NCBI GenBank assembly: GCA_963780675.1
Contig: CAWACR010000001.1
Location: 10,163 to 74,162 of the forward strand
Length of the DNA: 64,000 bases
DNA from: JAHECE01 sp963780675
Lineage (GTDB): Bacteria > Actinomycetota > Actinomycetes > Actinomycetales > JAHECE01
Reading direction: 5' to 3'
This document shows positions 20,905 to 28,768 of the stretch, one piece after another. Under the pieces are notes generated by a model, which made no database searches, was not told where the DNA came from, and worked only from the letters and a program-made list of their open reading frames with translations. The translations under genes were made by a program, and so were the position numbers. Every line of letters starts with the position of its first letter. Position 1 is the first letter of the stretch.

Positions 20905-21660
20905 ATGGACTGGCTCCGGGGTGTAGTCACTGCTTTACGCGCACGTCTGACGCGCCGTCGTCGGCTGCCTGTCCCTCCCGGCCAGCTCCGGTCGGTGGAG
21001 GAGGTCGTCGCGCGCCTGCAGGGGATCGACCGCTCGCTCGCCCCCGACGACGGCGTCCGCGCCTTCAACCAGATGTATCTGCAGGTCACGGAGCTGGTCC
21101 GCGACCGCATCGCTGAGGGCTTCTTCTATGACGCCACGTTCCTCGCGCGCCTGGACGCGGTGTTCGCCGGCCTGTACCTCGAGCAGGTGACGGCGCCGTC
21201 GGCCAGGGTCGCCAAGGCGTGGGCGCCGCTCTTCGAGGGTCGGGGCGCCCCGTGCGTGCCGATCCAGTTTGCCCTCGCCGGCATGAACGCCCACATCAAC
21301 AACGACCTGCCGATTGCCCTGGTGCGCACGTGCCGCCAGCTCGGGCTCGCGCCGTCGAGCCCCGGCGTCAGGGCCGACTACGACGCCGTCACGGGCCTGC
21401 TCGCCGACGTCCAGGAAGAGGTGAGGCAGGCCTTCCTCGACGGCGTCGCGCTGGAGGTCGACCGCGCGCTCGCGCCGGTGGTCACCATGGTGGGGAACTG
21501 GAGCATCGCGAAGGCGCGGGAGGCCGCATGGGTGACCGCCGGCCTCCTGTGGGAGATCGACGGCGTGGAGCCGCTCACCTCCGAGTACCTCGCCACGCTC
21601 GGCCGCTCCGTGGGGATGGCGGGACGGTTGCTGCTCACCCCGGTCAGGCAGCCCGCCTGA
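20905..21660 (+). CDS. DUF5995 family protein
   Basis: A 251-residue soluble helical protein of unknown function. Landmarks recalled for DUF5995 are present: FNQMYLQVTELVRDRI, the central block CVPIQFALAGMNAHINNDLP (about residue 112-131) with its conserved His and Asn-Asp, and the C-terminal REAAWVTAGLLWEI. The His/Asp/Asn pattern suggests a metal or catalytic site, which is inference. ATG 20905 is set by the -10-like hexamer 7 bases upstream; the reading frame is open further back but has no family character there. Confidence 0.8.
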   Translation: MDWLRGVVTALRARLTRRRRLPVPPGQLRSVEEVVARLQGIDRSLAPDDGVRAFNQMYLQVTELVRDRIAEGFFYDATFLARLDAVFAGLYLEQVTAPSARVAKAWAPLFEGRGAPCVPIQFALAGMNAHINNDLPIALVRTCRQLGLAPSSPGVRADYDAVTGLLADVQEEVRQAFLDGVALEVDRALAPVVTMVGNWSIAKAREAAWVTAGLLWEIDGVEPLTSEYLATLGRSVGMAGRLLLTPVRQPA

Positions 21661-21800
21661 GCGACGGTGACCGTCATCCGCTGACCGGCGCGTGATCACT
21701 TCTGCGTTCCGGGGCGAGCGGGCCGCCGACGACACCCCGCAACGCAGATCTCGAGCGGGGTGCGGGATCATGGGGGCCGCCGAGCGAACGAGAGGCCGCC

Positions 21801-22496
21801 ATGAACCCGAACCGTCCCGCCGCACCCGAGCCGCGCCGTCGTCGGCTTGCCCTTGCCGCCTTCACCCTCGGCGTCGCCGGCCTGCTCCTGGCCGGCTGCG
21901 GCGACGGATCCGTCACGCTCCCGACGGCGCTCCCCACGGCGCTCCCGACTGTCGAGCTGCCGACGGCGCTCCCCACGGTCACGTTGCCGACCGTCGACGT
22001 GCCGACGATCGCCCCGTCCGCGGACCTCCCGACGATCGACGTACCGGACCTCCCCACGATCGAGCCCACGCTCCCGACCGAGGAACCGAGCGTCGAGCCG
22101 CCCACGGAGCCGACGACGGCGCCCGAGCCGGAGCCGGAGCCGACCCAGACCGAGGCGCCGGCCGTCCCCACGGAGACCACCGCGGTCACCGAGACCCCCT
22201 CGGGGGTCGCGAGCGCGACCCCCACGGAGACGCCGGCCCCGCCGTCGAGCCCCGCCACCGCGGTCGCCGCGCCGAGCCCGTCGGCCACCGCCGAGGCGAC
22301 CGACGAGGGCGGGACGTCGTGGCTGCTCTGGGTGCTGCTGTTCGTGGTGGGCATCGGCGGCGGGCTGGCCTACGTCCTCGTGCGCCGTCGTCGGGTCGCC
22401 CAGGCCGAGGCTGCCGAGGGCATGCCCGACACCGGCTCGACCGACGGCAGTCCGACCGACGGCGAAACTCCGCCGTCCGGAACCCCCCAGCCCTGA
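21801..22496 (+). CDS. Lipoprotein with LPT repeats and a C-terminal membrane helix
   Basis: A 231-residue secreted protein. After a basic N-terminus, the signal segment LALAAFTLGVAGLLLAG ends in a lipobox cysteine (LLAGCGDGS, about residue 33). Then come at least ten irregular copies of a short LPT(x) motif such as LPTALPTALPTVELPTALPT, an acidic Glu/Pro/Thr spacer, a membrane helix (WLLWVLLFVVGIGGGLAYV, near residue 175) followed by RRRR, and a cytoplasmic Thr/Gly/Asp tail. Lipid anchor plus second anchor would hold a flexible, probably O-glycosylated wall-spanning rod. I do not recognise a named family. Confidence 0.75.
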   Translation: MNPNRPAAPEPRRRRLALAAFTLGVAGLLLAGCGDGSVTLPTALPTALPTVELPTALPTVTLPTVDVPTIAPSADLPTIDVPDLPTIEPTLPTEEPSVEPPTEPTTAPEPEPEPTQTEAPAVPTETTAVTETPSGVASATPTETPAPPSSPATAVAAPSPSATAEATDEGGTSWLLWVLLFVVGIGGGLAYVLVRRRRVAQAEAAEGMPDTGSTDGSPTDGETPPSGTPQP

Positions 22497-22526
22497 CCCC
22501 AGCCTCCGCTCTCGCGGAACCCCCGT

Positions 22527-22588
22527 CGCCGAACGCGGGGTTGTCCGTCTCATTCGGGCCGATGAGACGGATAACCCCGCGTTCGGCG
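22527..22588. repeat. Palindromic repeat, family A copy 1
   Basis: A 62-base near-perfect hairpin between the lipoprotein and antiporter genes. The 16-base outer arm (22527-22542, core CGAACGCGGGGTT) pairs perfectly with 22573-22588. A G-T wobble (22543:22572) follows, then a perfect 10-base inner stem (22544-22553 with 22562-22571) and an 8-base loop. Copies with the same outer arm lie at 27122 and 32808. It may also end transcription. Confidence 0.85.
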
Positions 22589-22610
22589 AGAGGGCCGGGG
22601 CAGGAGCGAG

Positions 22611-23897
22611 TTGAATGACCGCGTGACCGGTGCAGCAGTCGTCTTCGCGGTCCTGGTGCTGGCCTTCGCGGCGTCCGCCCGCGGCCTCTCCCGCGTGTAC
22701 GTCAGCGCCCCGATCGCGTTCGTGCTCGCCGGGGGCGTGATCTCCGCAGTCAACGGCCTGCCGCCCGTCTCCGCCACCGAGCCGCTGAAGGCCGTCGCGG
22801 AGATCACGCTCGCGCTCATCCTCTTCCACGACGCGGCGCAGGTGCGGCCGCGTCAGATCGGCGCGGAGCGCGGACTCGTCACGCGGCTCCTGCTGATCGG
22901 CCTGCCGTTGTCGATCGTGGCGGGCTTCCTCGGCGCGCGGGCGCTGTTCCCCGAGATGCCCGTCATGGTCGCGCTGCTCCTCGCGGCGGCACTCGCCCCG
23001 ACCGACGCCGGTCTGGGGGCCGCGACGGTGCTCAACCCCGTCGTCCCCGTCCGCATCCGGCGGGTCCTCAACGTGGAGAGCGGCCTCAACGACGGTCTGG
23101 CCACCCCGATCGTCCTCTTCACGATCGCGGCGGTCGCCGGCGAGGAGGGGCTCCGCCCGGTGACGAGCGCTGCGGAGGCGCTGCTCGAGCTCTCCCTGGG
23201 CACCGTGGTGGGGATCGGCGTCGGAGCGCTCGGCGGGCTCCTCCTCGGCTGGTCCCGCCGCCGGGACCTGAGTTCCCGACACACCCGGACGATCGGCGTC
23301 CTCGTCCTGCCGATCCTGGCGTTCTCGCTGGCGGAGGTGATCGGGGGCAACACCTTCGTCGCGGCGTTCGTCGCGGGGACCGCCTTCGCCGGCGCCGCCC
23401 GGTGGGCCGACGACGAGGAGTCCGCCCTCGACCTGACGGAGATGCTCTCCGAGCCCCTCGGCTTCGCGGTGTGGCTCGTCTTCGGGCTCGCCGCCCTCCC
23501 GCTGATGTGGTCAACCGTCGGGTGGCGCGAGGTGGTCTTCGCCGTCCTGGCGCTGACGGCCTTCCGGATGCTGCCGGTCGCAGCGGCGCTCCTCGGCACG
23601 GGCCTGCGGGGCCGGACGGTCGCCTTCGTCGGCTGGTTCGGGCCTCGGGGACTGGCCTCGGTCGTGTTCGGGCTGATCGCCGTCGAGACCCTCGAGGTCG
23701 ACGACGACCTCCGCCGCGCGGTCGCGGCGATCGCCCTCACGGTCGTGTTCAGCGTCCTCGCGCACGGCCTGACCGCCGACGTGCTCGCCGCCCGCTACGG
23801 CGCGTGGGTCGAGCGGACGCACCCGGCGGCGGAGACCGCCACGTCCTCCGAGCCTCGCGCCCGACGTTCGGTCCTGGGACGCCGCACCGGCGCCTGA
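22611..23897 (+). CDS. Cation:proton antiporter, CPA1 (Na+/H+ exchanger) family
   Basis: A 428-residue polytopic protein with about twelve hydrophobic helices. The family core is visible: LALILFHDAAQVR (the F-D in helix 4 region), APTDAGLGAATVLNP, and the ion-binding Asn-Asp analogue in NVESGLNDGLATPIVLF. WFGPRGLASVVFGL, typical of bacterial NhaP-like exchangers, lies near residue 345. TTG 22611 is chosen because GGAG stands four bases upstream; GTG 22623 is an alternative with poorer spacing. The product should exchange Na+ or K+ for H+. The palindrome at 22527 lies in its leader. Confidence 0.88.
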   Translation: MNDRVTGAAVVFAVLVLAFAASARGLSRVYVSAPIAFVLAGGVISAVNGLPPVSATEPLKAVAEITLALILFHDAAQVRPRQIGAERGLVTRLLLIGLPLSIVAGFLGARALFPEMPVMVALLLAAALAPTDAGLGAATVLNPVVPVRIRRVLNVESGLNDGLATPIVLFTIAAVAGEEGLRPVTSAAEALLELSLGTVVGIGVGALGGLLLGWSRRRDLSSRHTRTIGVLVLPILAFSLAEVIGGNTFVAAFVAGTAFAGAARWADDEESALDLTEMLSEPLGFAVWLVFGLAALPLMWSTVGWREVVFAVLALTAFRMLPVAAALLGTGLRGRTVAFVGWFGPRGLASVVFGLIAVETLEVDDDLRRAVAAIALTVVFSVLAHGLTADVLAARYGAWVERTHPAAETATSSEPRARRSVLGRRTGA

Positions 23898-24073
23898 GTT
23901 CGCCCCCGCCAGAGTCGGCCCCCACCTGCGCCCCCCGAGAGGCCGCCGCCGCACCCCAGCTCGCGCTGACGTACCGCGACCCGGATACCGTGTGGGCCCA
24001 GGCGCGTGGGACCGGCACCGGCCGGCCCCCACCCGTCGACCCACCAGGTCCGAGGATCGTGAGGAGACCGCGC

Positions 24074-24691
24074 GTGCGAGACCACGCAGACCGGCACGAG
24101 ACCCTGCGCGAGACGCTCGTCCTCATCATCCTGTCGGTGACGGCGGTGCTCACGGCCTGGTCCGGGTTCCAGGCGTCGCAGTGGGGCGGCGAGATGACGA
24201 TCTCGTTCAGCCGCGCGGCGACCGAGCGGATCGAGGTCGCCCGGTACGAGAACGAGGCCGACGCCGCGCGGCAGGCGGACCTCACGATCTGGGCCGTCTA
24301 CCTCGAGGCCCAGGCCCGCGACGACCAGGTCCTCTCGGCGTACGTCGAGGAGCGCTTCACACCTCACTTCGAGGTGGCCTACGAGGCCTGGGTGGCCGGG
24401 GGTCGGCAGACGCAGGGGCCCTTCGTCATGGCGGAGTACGTCCCGCCGGGAACGGTCGAGGCCGCCGACGCGGCCGAGCGCGCCGACGCGTCGTTCGCCG
24501 AGGCCCTCGACTTCGACACGCGCAGCGACAACTACACGCTGCTCACGGTCCTGTTCGCCGTCGTCCTGTTCTTTGCCGCCGTCTCCGACCGGCTGCGCGG
24601 TCCGCGATCCCGTTGGGTCATGTTCGGGATGGCGTGCATCCTGCTCGTGGTGACCCTCGTCGTCCTCGCCACCTTCCCGGTCAACGTCTGA
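24074..24691 (+). CDS. Uncharacterised three-helix membrane protein
   Basis: GTG 24074 follows GAGGAG by seven bases. The 205-residue product has one helix near the N-terminus (LVLIILSVTAVLTAWSGFQ), a soluble central region of about 110 residues with charged helices (ATERIEVARYENEADAARQA), and two helices at the C-terminus (YTLLTVLFAVVLFFAAVSD and FGMACILLVVTLVVLATF). Similar proteins are annotated only as hypothetical, to my knowledge. It lies tail to tail with the DUF389 gene, with only 12 bases between. Confidence 0.7.
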   Translation: MRDHADRHETLRETLVLIILSVTAVLTAWSGFQASQWGGEMTISFSRAATERIEVARYENEADAARQADLTIWAVYLEAQARDDQVLSAYVEERFTPHFEVAYEAWVAGGRQTQGPFVMAEYVPPGTVEAADAAERADASFAEALDFDTRSDNYTLLTVLFAVVLFFAAVSDRLRGPRSRWVMFGMACILLVVTLVVLATFPVNV

Positions 24692-24703
24692 GCCGACCGG
24701 GCG

Positions 24704-25738
24704 CTACGACGCCTCGGCCATCCCCACGACGCCCACGTCGATCCGCTCGCCCACCCCGGCGTCGACCACGATCTCGACGCCGTTCGGCACCTGGCCCTCG
24801 AGCGAGGCCAGGAGCGAGTCGACGTCCGGCACGCTCCCCGGCACCTCGACCTCGACGACCGCCGTGAGCGACTGGACGGTGACGTCGACCACCCGGCCCC
24901 CCGGCGCCTGGGCGACCCACTCCTCCGCCGCCACCTGGATGCGCTGCGTCCAGAGCGCCACCAGCGCGTTGCCCACGGTGTTCGCGACCAGCGGGACGAG
25001 GACGAGCACGACGCCGACGGCGATCGCGGAGTACGCATGCCGGCGGCGAAGCCCGCCCGCCCGCGCCTCCGCGGTGTAGCCGTAGGCGGTGAAGACCAGC
25101 GTCCCGGCCAGGACCAGGGCCACGAAGTTCGAGAGGAAGAGGATGAGCGCCCCGATCGCCAGGGCCACCTGACCCTGCCCCAGGCACACGCCGACGACGC
25201 CGAGCGGCGGCACCAGCGAGATGGCGATCGCCACGCCGGGCAGCACGTCGCTCACGTCGCGGCGCGAAAGGCCGACGGCGCCCGCGAGCCCGGTGGCGAC
25301 GGCCGCGATCATGTCGAGCAGGCCGGGCGACGTCCGGGCCATGACCTGGGAGTTCGTGAGGATGTTCGTGGTGCTCGGCAAGAGGATCGAGGCGACGAAG
25401 CCGATCGAGACGACGACGAGCATGCCGCCCGCGACGTAGGCGGCGGACCGCGCGACCAGGCTGCCCTCACCCCGGATGATGCCGAGGGCGACGCCCATGA
25501 TCGGCACCGACAGCGGGGCGATGATCATGGCGCCGATGACCGTAGCCGTGGAGTCGGCGAGCACACCGGCGACGGCGATGACGGCGGAGAGCACGAGCAT
25601 CGTCCAGAAGGCCGAGACCTTCGACTGCTTGTCGCCCGTCCGGAGGTCGAGCTGGTCGGTGAGCGTCTCGAGGTCGCGCCGCTGGTGGGCGGGGAGGATG
25701 TGCTCGCGCAGGGTCGTCATGGGCGCATCGTGCCGCAT
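24704..25738 (-). CDS. DUF389 (TIGR00341-like) membrane protein
   Basis: A 344-residue protein with a soluble start, about six to eight membrane helices and a soluble C-terminal domain. The DUF389 core is clear: STATVIGAMIIAPLSVPIMG and later SLVPPLGVVGVCLGQG, each with a helix-breaking proline in a glycine-rich helix. The C-terminal 90 residues form an alpha/beta domain (VVDVTVQSLTAVVEVEVPG). Function is unknown. Start 25738 or the ATG six codons further in (25720) are both possible. The DUF2254 gene ends 44 bases upstream, so the two are probably one operon. Confidence 0.82.
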   Translation of the reverse strand: MRHDAPMTTLREHILPAHQRRDLETLTDQLDLRTGDKQSKVSAFWTMLVLSAVIAVAGVLADSTATVIGAMIIAPLSVPIMGVALGIIRGEGSLVARSAAYVAGGMLVVVSIGFVASILLPSTTNILTNSQVMARTSPGLLDMIAAVATGLAGAVGLSRRDVSDVLPGVAIAISLVPPLGVVGVCLGQGQVALAIGALILFLSNFVALVLAGTLVFTAYGYTAEARAGGLRRRHAYSAIAVGVVLVLVPLVANTVGNALVALWTQRIQVAAEEWVAQAPGGRVVDVTVQSLTAVVEVEVPGSVPDVDSLLASLEGQVPNGVEIVVDAGVGERIDVGVVGMAEAS

Positions 25739-25782
25739 GACGAGACCGTCCGGCCGGAGGTGGGCCGCTCCGGCCGCGCCCG

Positions 25783-27085
25783 CTACTCGGCTGTCGCGCG
25801 GTAGCCCTCGATCCGCCGCAGCAGCGCCTCCTCCGCGAACCGCACGGGCGCGACGTCGGCCTTCTGCGGCGTCTCGCGCTCGGCGTCGGCCACGATGAGG
25901 CGCGCCTGGTCGGCGATGTCGTGCAGGCGCGTCCAGTCCGCGCGTGCCACGCTCGCGCAGGTGTCGAGCAGGCGCAGGAGAGCGATCGAGACCGTCGGCT
26001 CGCGCGAGCCGTAGCGGCGGACGAGCCCGCACATCGTGCCGAGGTACTCCCCGAACCGGCGGCTGGGGACGACGACGACGGAATCCCCGTCACGCCCGAC
26101 GCGCGGGCCGAGCGGCTGGGCCGCCATGGCCGCGAAGATCACCGCCATGTGGTCGATCGCCTGGACGGCGGTGTAGGGGTCGTTGACGGCCGGCGACAAC
26201 GCCTTGCACGCGACGTCGACCAGCTGGCGGATGCCCATGGCCACGTCCTGCTGCCGGGTGCGCTCGAACCCGATGCCGACCGCCTTGTCGAGCGCGACCT
26301 CGAACACGTGCAGCTCGGGCAGGGGGTCCTCGGCCGCTCGGCGCCCAGATCCACGCCAGGTCGCTTCCCGCCACCACGTGCTCACCGACCCGCGTGGCCA
26401 GGGCGAGGCTCACGCCGTGCCGGCGAGCGAGCGGGAGCAGGTACTCCGGGTGCGCGGTCACCATGTAGCCGGAGGTCGTGGCCGCCACCGGCACCCTCCA
26501 CGGCGGGGGCGCCGGGGGGACCATCTCGATGTCGTGGGGCAGCTTCCTCACGACGTCGAGCGCCTCCCGTTCCACCCGCCGCATGATCGCGTCCACTTGA
26601 ATCGAGTGCGAGAGATGGTCGGAGAAGACCACGACCGCCCCCAGGCTCGCGAACAGCAACGCGATCGACCCGCTGACAGCCAGCCGCGGGAAGTCCTCGG
26701 AATCGGCCCCGACCTCCAGCGCGAACAACCCGGCCGCGCTGTAGGCGAACGTCGCCATGAGCACGCTGAGCACGATCTGGTTCGGGCGATCCCGCAGGAA
26801 GTTGCGGAGCAGCCGAGGGGAGAACTGGGTGGACGAGAGCTGCAGGGCGACGACGCTGAGGCCGAGCGTGAGGGCGATGACGGTGACCACGGTGCCGGTG
26901 ACCGCGAGGAGGAGGGACCGGGCGTCGTCGGCCGACCCCTGGAACTCCAGCGCCGAGAGGGGAGTCCCCGGCGCAGGCTCCACCTGCGCGATCACCCACC
27001 AGACCACGAGTGCGGCGTTGCCCGCGATGAACGGCATGATCCACAGGGCCGCGCCCGCGTACTCACGCAACGCCTCACGCCGCAT
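25783..27085 (-). CDS. DUF2254 membrane protein (one frameshift)
   Basis: A predicted 433-residue inner-membrane protein once one surplus base in the CCC run at 26344-26346 is dropped. Four helices lie in the first 190 residues (ALWIMPFIAGNAALVVWWVI; VTVIALTLGLSVVALQL). The DUF2254 hallmark QLSSTQFSPRLLRNFLRD (about residues 85-102) is present, and the soluble C-terminal half contains RTRQQDVAMGIRQLVDVA and ALSPAVNDPYTAVQAID, also characteristic. ATG 27085 is preferred to the upstream GTG 27103. The function of the family is unknown. A family A palindrome lies immediately upstream. Confidence 0.8.
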
Positions 27086-27121
27086 CACAGCGTCAGCGTG
27101 CACCCGAACCGCCCGTCACTT

Positions 27122-27180
27122 CGGCCGAACGCGGGGTTGATCACCGAAAGCCCCCTCAATCGGTGACCGACCCCCGTCCG
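27122..27180. repeat. Palindromic repeat, family A copy 2 (degenerate right arm)
   Basis: The conserved left arm CCGAACGCGGGGTT is at 27125-27138. The inner stem differs from the other copies but still pairs: TCACCGA (27141-27147) with TCGGTGA (27160-27166), and GGGGTTG with CGACCCC (one wobble). The outermost right arm has diverged. Lies between the VOC gene and the DUF2254 gene. Confidence 0.7.
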
Positions 27181-27206
27181 GCAGGACGTGACGAGGCGGA
27201 CGGGGC

Positions 27207-27594
27207 CTACGCGACCTCGTGCGTCTCCACGTTGAGGATGTTCCCGTCCGGGTCCTCGAACCAGACGGACCGCATCTCGCCCCACGACGCGACGCCGTCG
27301 TCCCAGGTCAGCTCCTCCAGCTCGAAGGTCTGGAAGACCAGGCCCTTCTCGCGCAGCGCCGCCACCTCGGCGTCGAACGCCTCGCCGGGTACCTGGAAGG
27401 ACACGGCGGTCGCCTTGTTCGTGCCGGCGTACGCGGACGGGTACACCATGACGACGCCGGAGCCCGTCGCGTACAGGACGCCGTCGGGGACATCACCCTG
27501 GGCGGTGAAGCCCGAGGACCCCCTCGTAGAACGCCCGAGCGCGCTCGACGTCCGCGACTGCGAGCGTGGGAATCGCGTTGTAGTCGGACAGCAT
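27207..27594 (-). CDS. VOC/glyoxalase-like protein (one frameshift)
   Basis: A small metal-dependent or binding protein of the vicinal-oxygen-chelate fold, about 128 residues once one surplus base in CCC at 27511-27513 is dropped. It starts MLSDYNAIPTLAVADVERAR followed by FYEGVLGF, the classic first strand and helix, and ends in SVWFEDPDGNILNVETHE, where the terminal Glu of the metal site is expected. The frame upstream of 27594 is not part of the gene. Substrate unknown; the family includes glyoxalase, dioxygenases and antibiotic-binding proteins. Confidence 0.82.
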
Positions 27595-27838
27595 GGCCGC
27601 CTCCCCCGCGGACCGGGCGACCGTCGCCACGGTCGGCAGTTTCGACGGTACGCCCCGTACAAATAGGGGTCAACAGCGTGACGGCCCGGGTTGCGAAGGC
27701 CCGGACCACCACCTCCGGGAGGCCTCCTGGATGGCCCCCGGAACACCTCCACGGGCAGCGGGAAAGAGGACGACGACGGCGCCAAGCCTCCTCGCGCATC
27801 CGCCCCACTTGACCGCGCGATACAGATACCGTCGGCCA

Positions 27839-28678
27839 GTGACCGTCCTCGACTTCACCGGACCCGGCACGCTGGTCCGCCACGCGTTCATCCCCCGCGA
27901 GCTCCCGCCCCGTGAGGTCGACGTCTGGCTGCCCCCGCACGACGCCGACGACGGCACCGCGAGCCGCCCCGTCATCTACTGCCATGACGGCCAGAACCTC
28001 TTCGTCCCCGGCTTCTCCTTCGCCGGTGTCCCCTGGTCGCTGCACACTGCGGCTCTCGCGGCGGCGAGCGCCGCGGGGACGCCGGTGCCCGTCGTCGTCG
28101 GCGTCTGGAACACCGGCGAGGCCCGCTACGGCGAGTACCTCCCGCCCGTGCCGGCGCTGCGCCCCACCGGGGCCGGCGAGGCGCACCTCGCCCTCGCGTA
28201 CTCGAGCGGACCCGGGCCCCGCGCCGACGCGTATGTGCGGATGCTGGTCGACGAGGTCGTGCCACTGATCGAAGCCGAGCACGGGATCGCGGCCACGAGC
28301 CGTCGTCGCGCGGTGCTCGGCGCGAGCATGGGCGGCGTCGTCTCCCTCTACGCAGCCTTGACCAGGCCGGACGTCTTCGGCGCCGCCGCCTGCGTCTCGA
28401 CGGACCTCATCGTCGGCGGCGAGCCGCTCGTGGACTGGTTCGCCGAGCGCCTGCCCGCGCCCGGGACCACGCGCCTGTGGCTCGACCGCGGCACCGAGGG
28501 CCTCGACGCCGAGTACGGCCCGTTGCAGGAGCGCTTGGACGCCGCCTTGCGCTCCTCCGGACTCGTGGAGGGTCGGGACTTCGCCACGAGGGTGTACCAG
28601 GGCGCCGACCACAGCGAGGGGTCGTGGGCGTGGCGGTCCCCCGAGGTGCTGGAGTTCGTGCTGGCGGGGATGGCCTGA
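27839..28678 (+). CDS. Alpha/beta-hydrolase esterase (putative esterase/enterochelin-esterase-like)
   Basis: A 279-residue hydrolase. GTG 27839 follows a -10-like TACCGT (27827-27832) by six bases. After a strand-rich start (EVDVWLPP) comes VIYCHDGQNLF, the oxyanion region of the esterase-D-like family, then the nucleophile elbow GASMGGVVSLYAAL (Ser about residue 163), and a likely catalytic His in YQGADHSEGSW near the end. There is no signal peptide. It may hydrolyse an acyl ester or siderophore ester; the substrate cannot be read. Confidence 0.83.
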   Translation: MTVLDFTGPGTLVRHAFIPRELPPREVDVWLPPHDADDGTASRPVIYCHDGQNLFVPGFSFAGVPWSLHTAALAAASAAGTPVPVVVGVWNTGEARYGEYLPPVPALRPTGAGEAHLALAYSSGPGPRADAYVRMLVDEVVPLIEAEHGIAATSRRRAVLGASMGGVVSLYAALTRPDVFGAAACVSTDLIVGGEPLVDWFAERLPAPGTTRLWLDRGTEGLDAEYGPLQERLDAALRSSGLVEGRDFATRVYQGADHSEGSWAWRSPEVLEFVLAGMA

Positions 28679-28755
28679 CGCACACGCCGGGGGTCGGCTC
28701 GCCCGTCGCCGCCGACCGTAGGCGGCCGAGCGCCCGGCGTGTCGGTCCGTCGTTG

Positions 28756-28761
28756 TAAGTT
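28756..28761 (+). promoter_or_regulatory. -10-like TAAGTT, leaderless spacing
   Basis: TAAGTT stands exactly 7 bases before ATG 28769 and is the likely promoter of hyuA-hyuB. Confidence 0.6.
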
Positions 28762-28768
28762 CGCGCCC

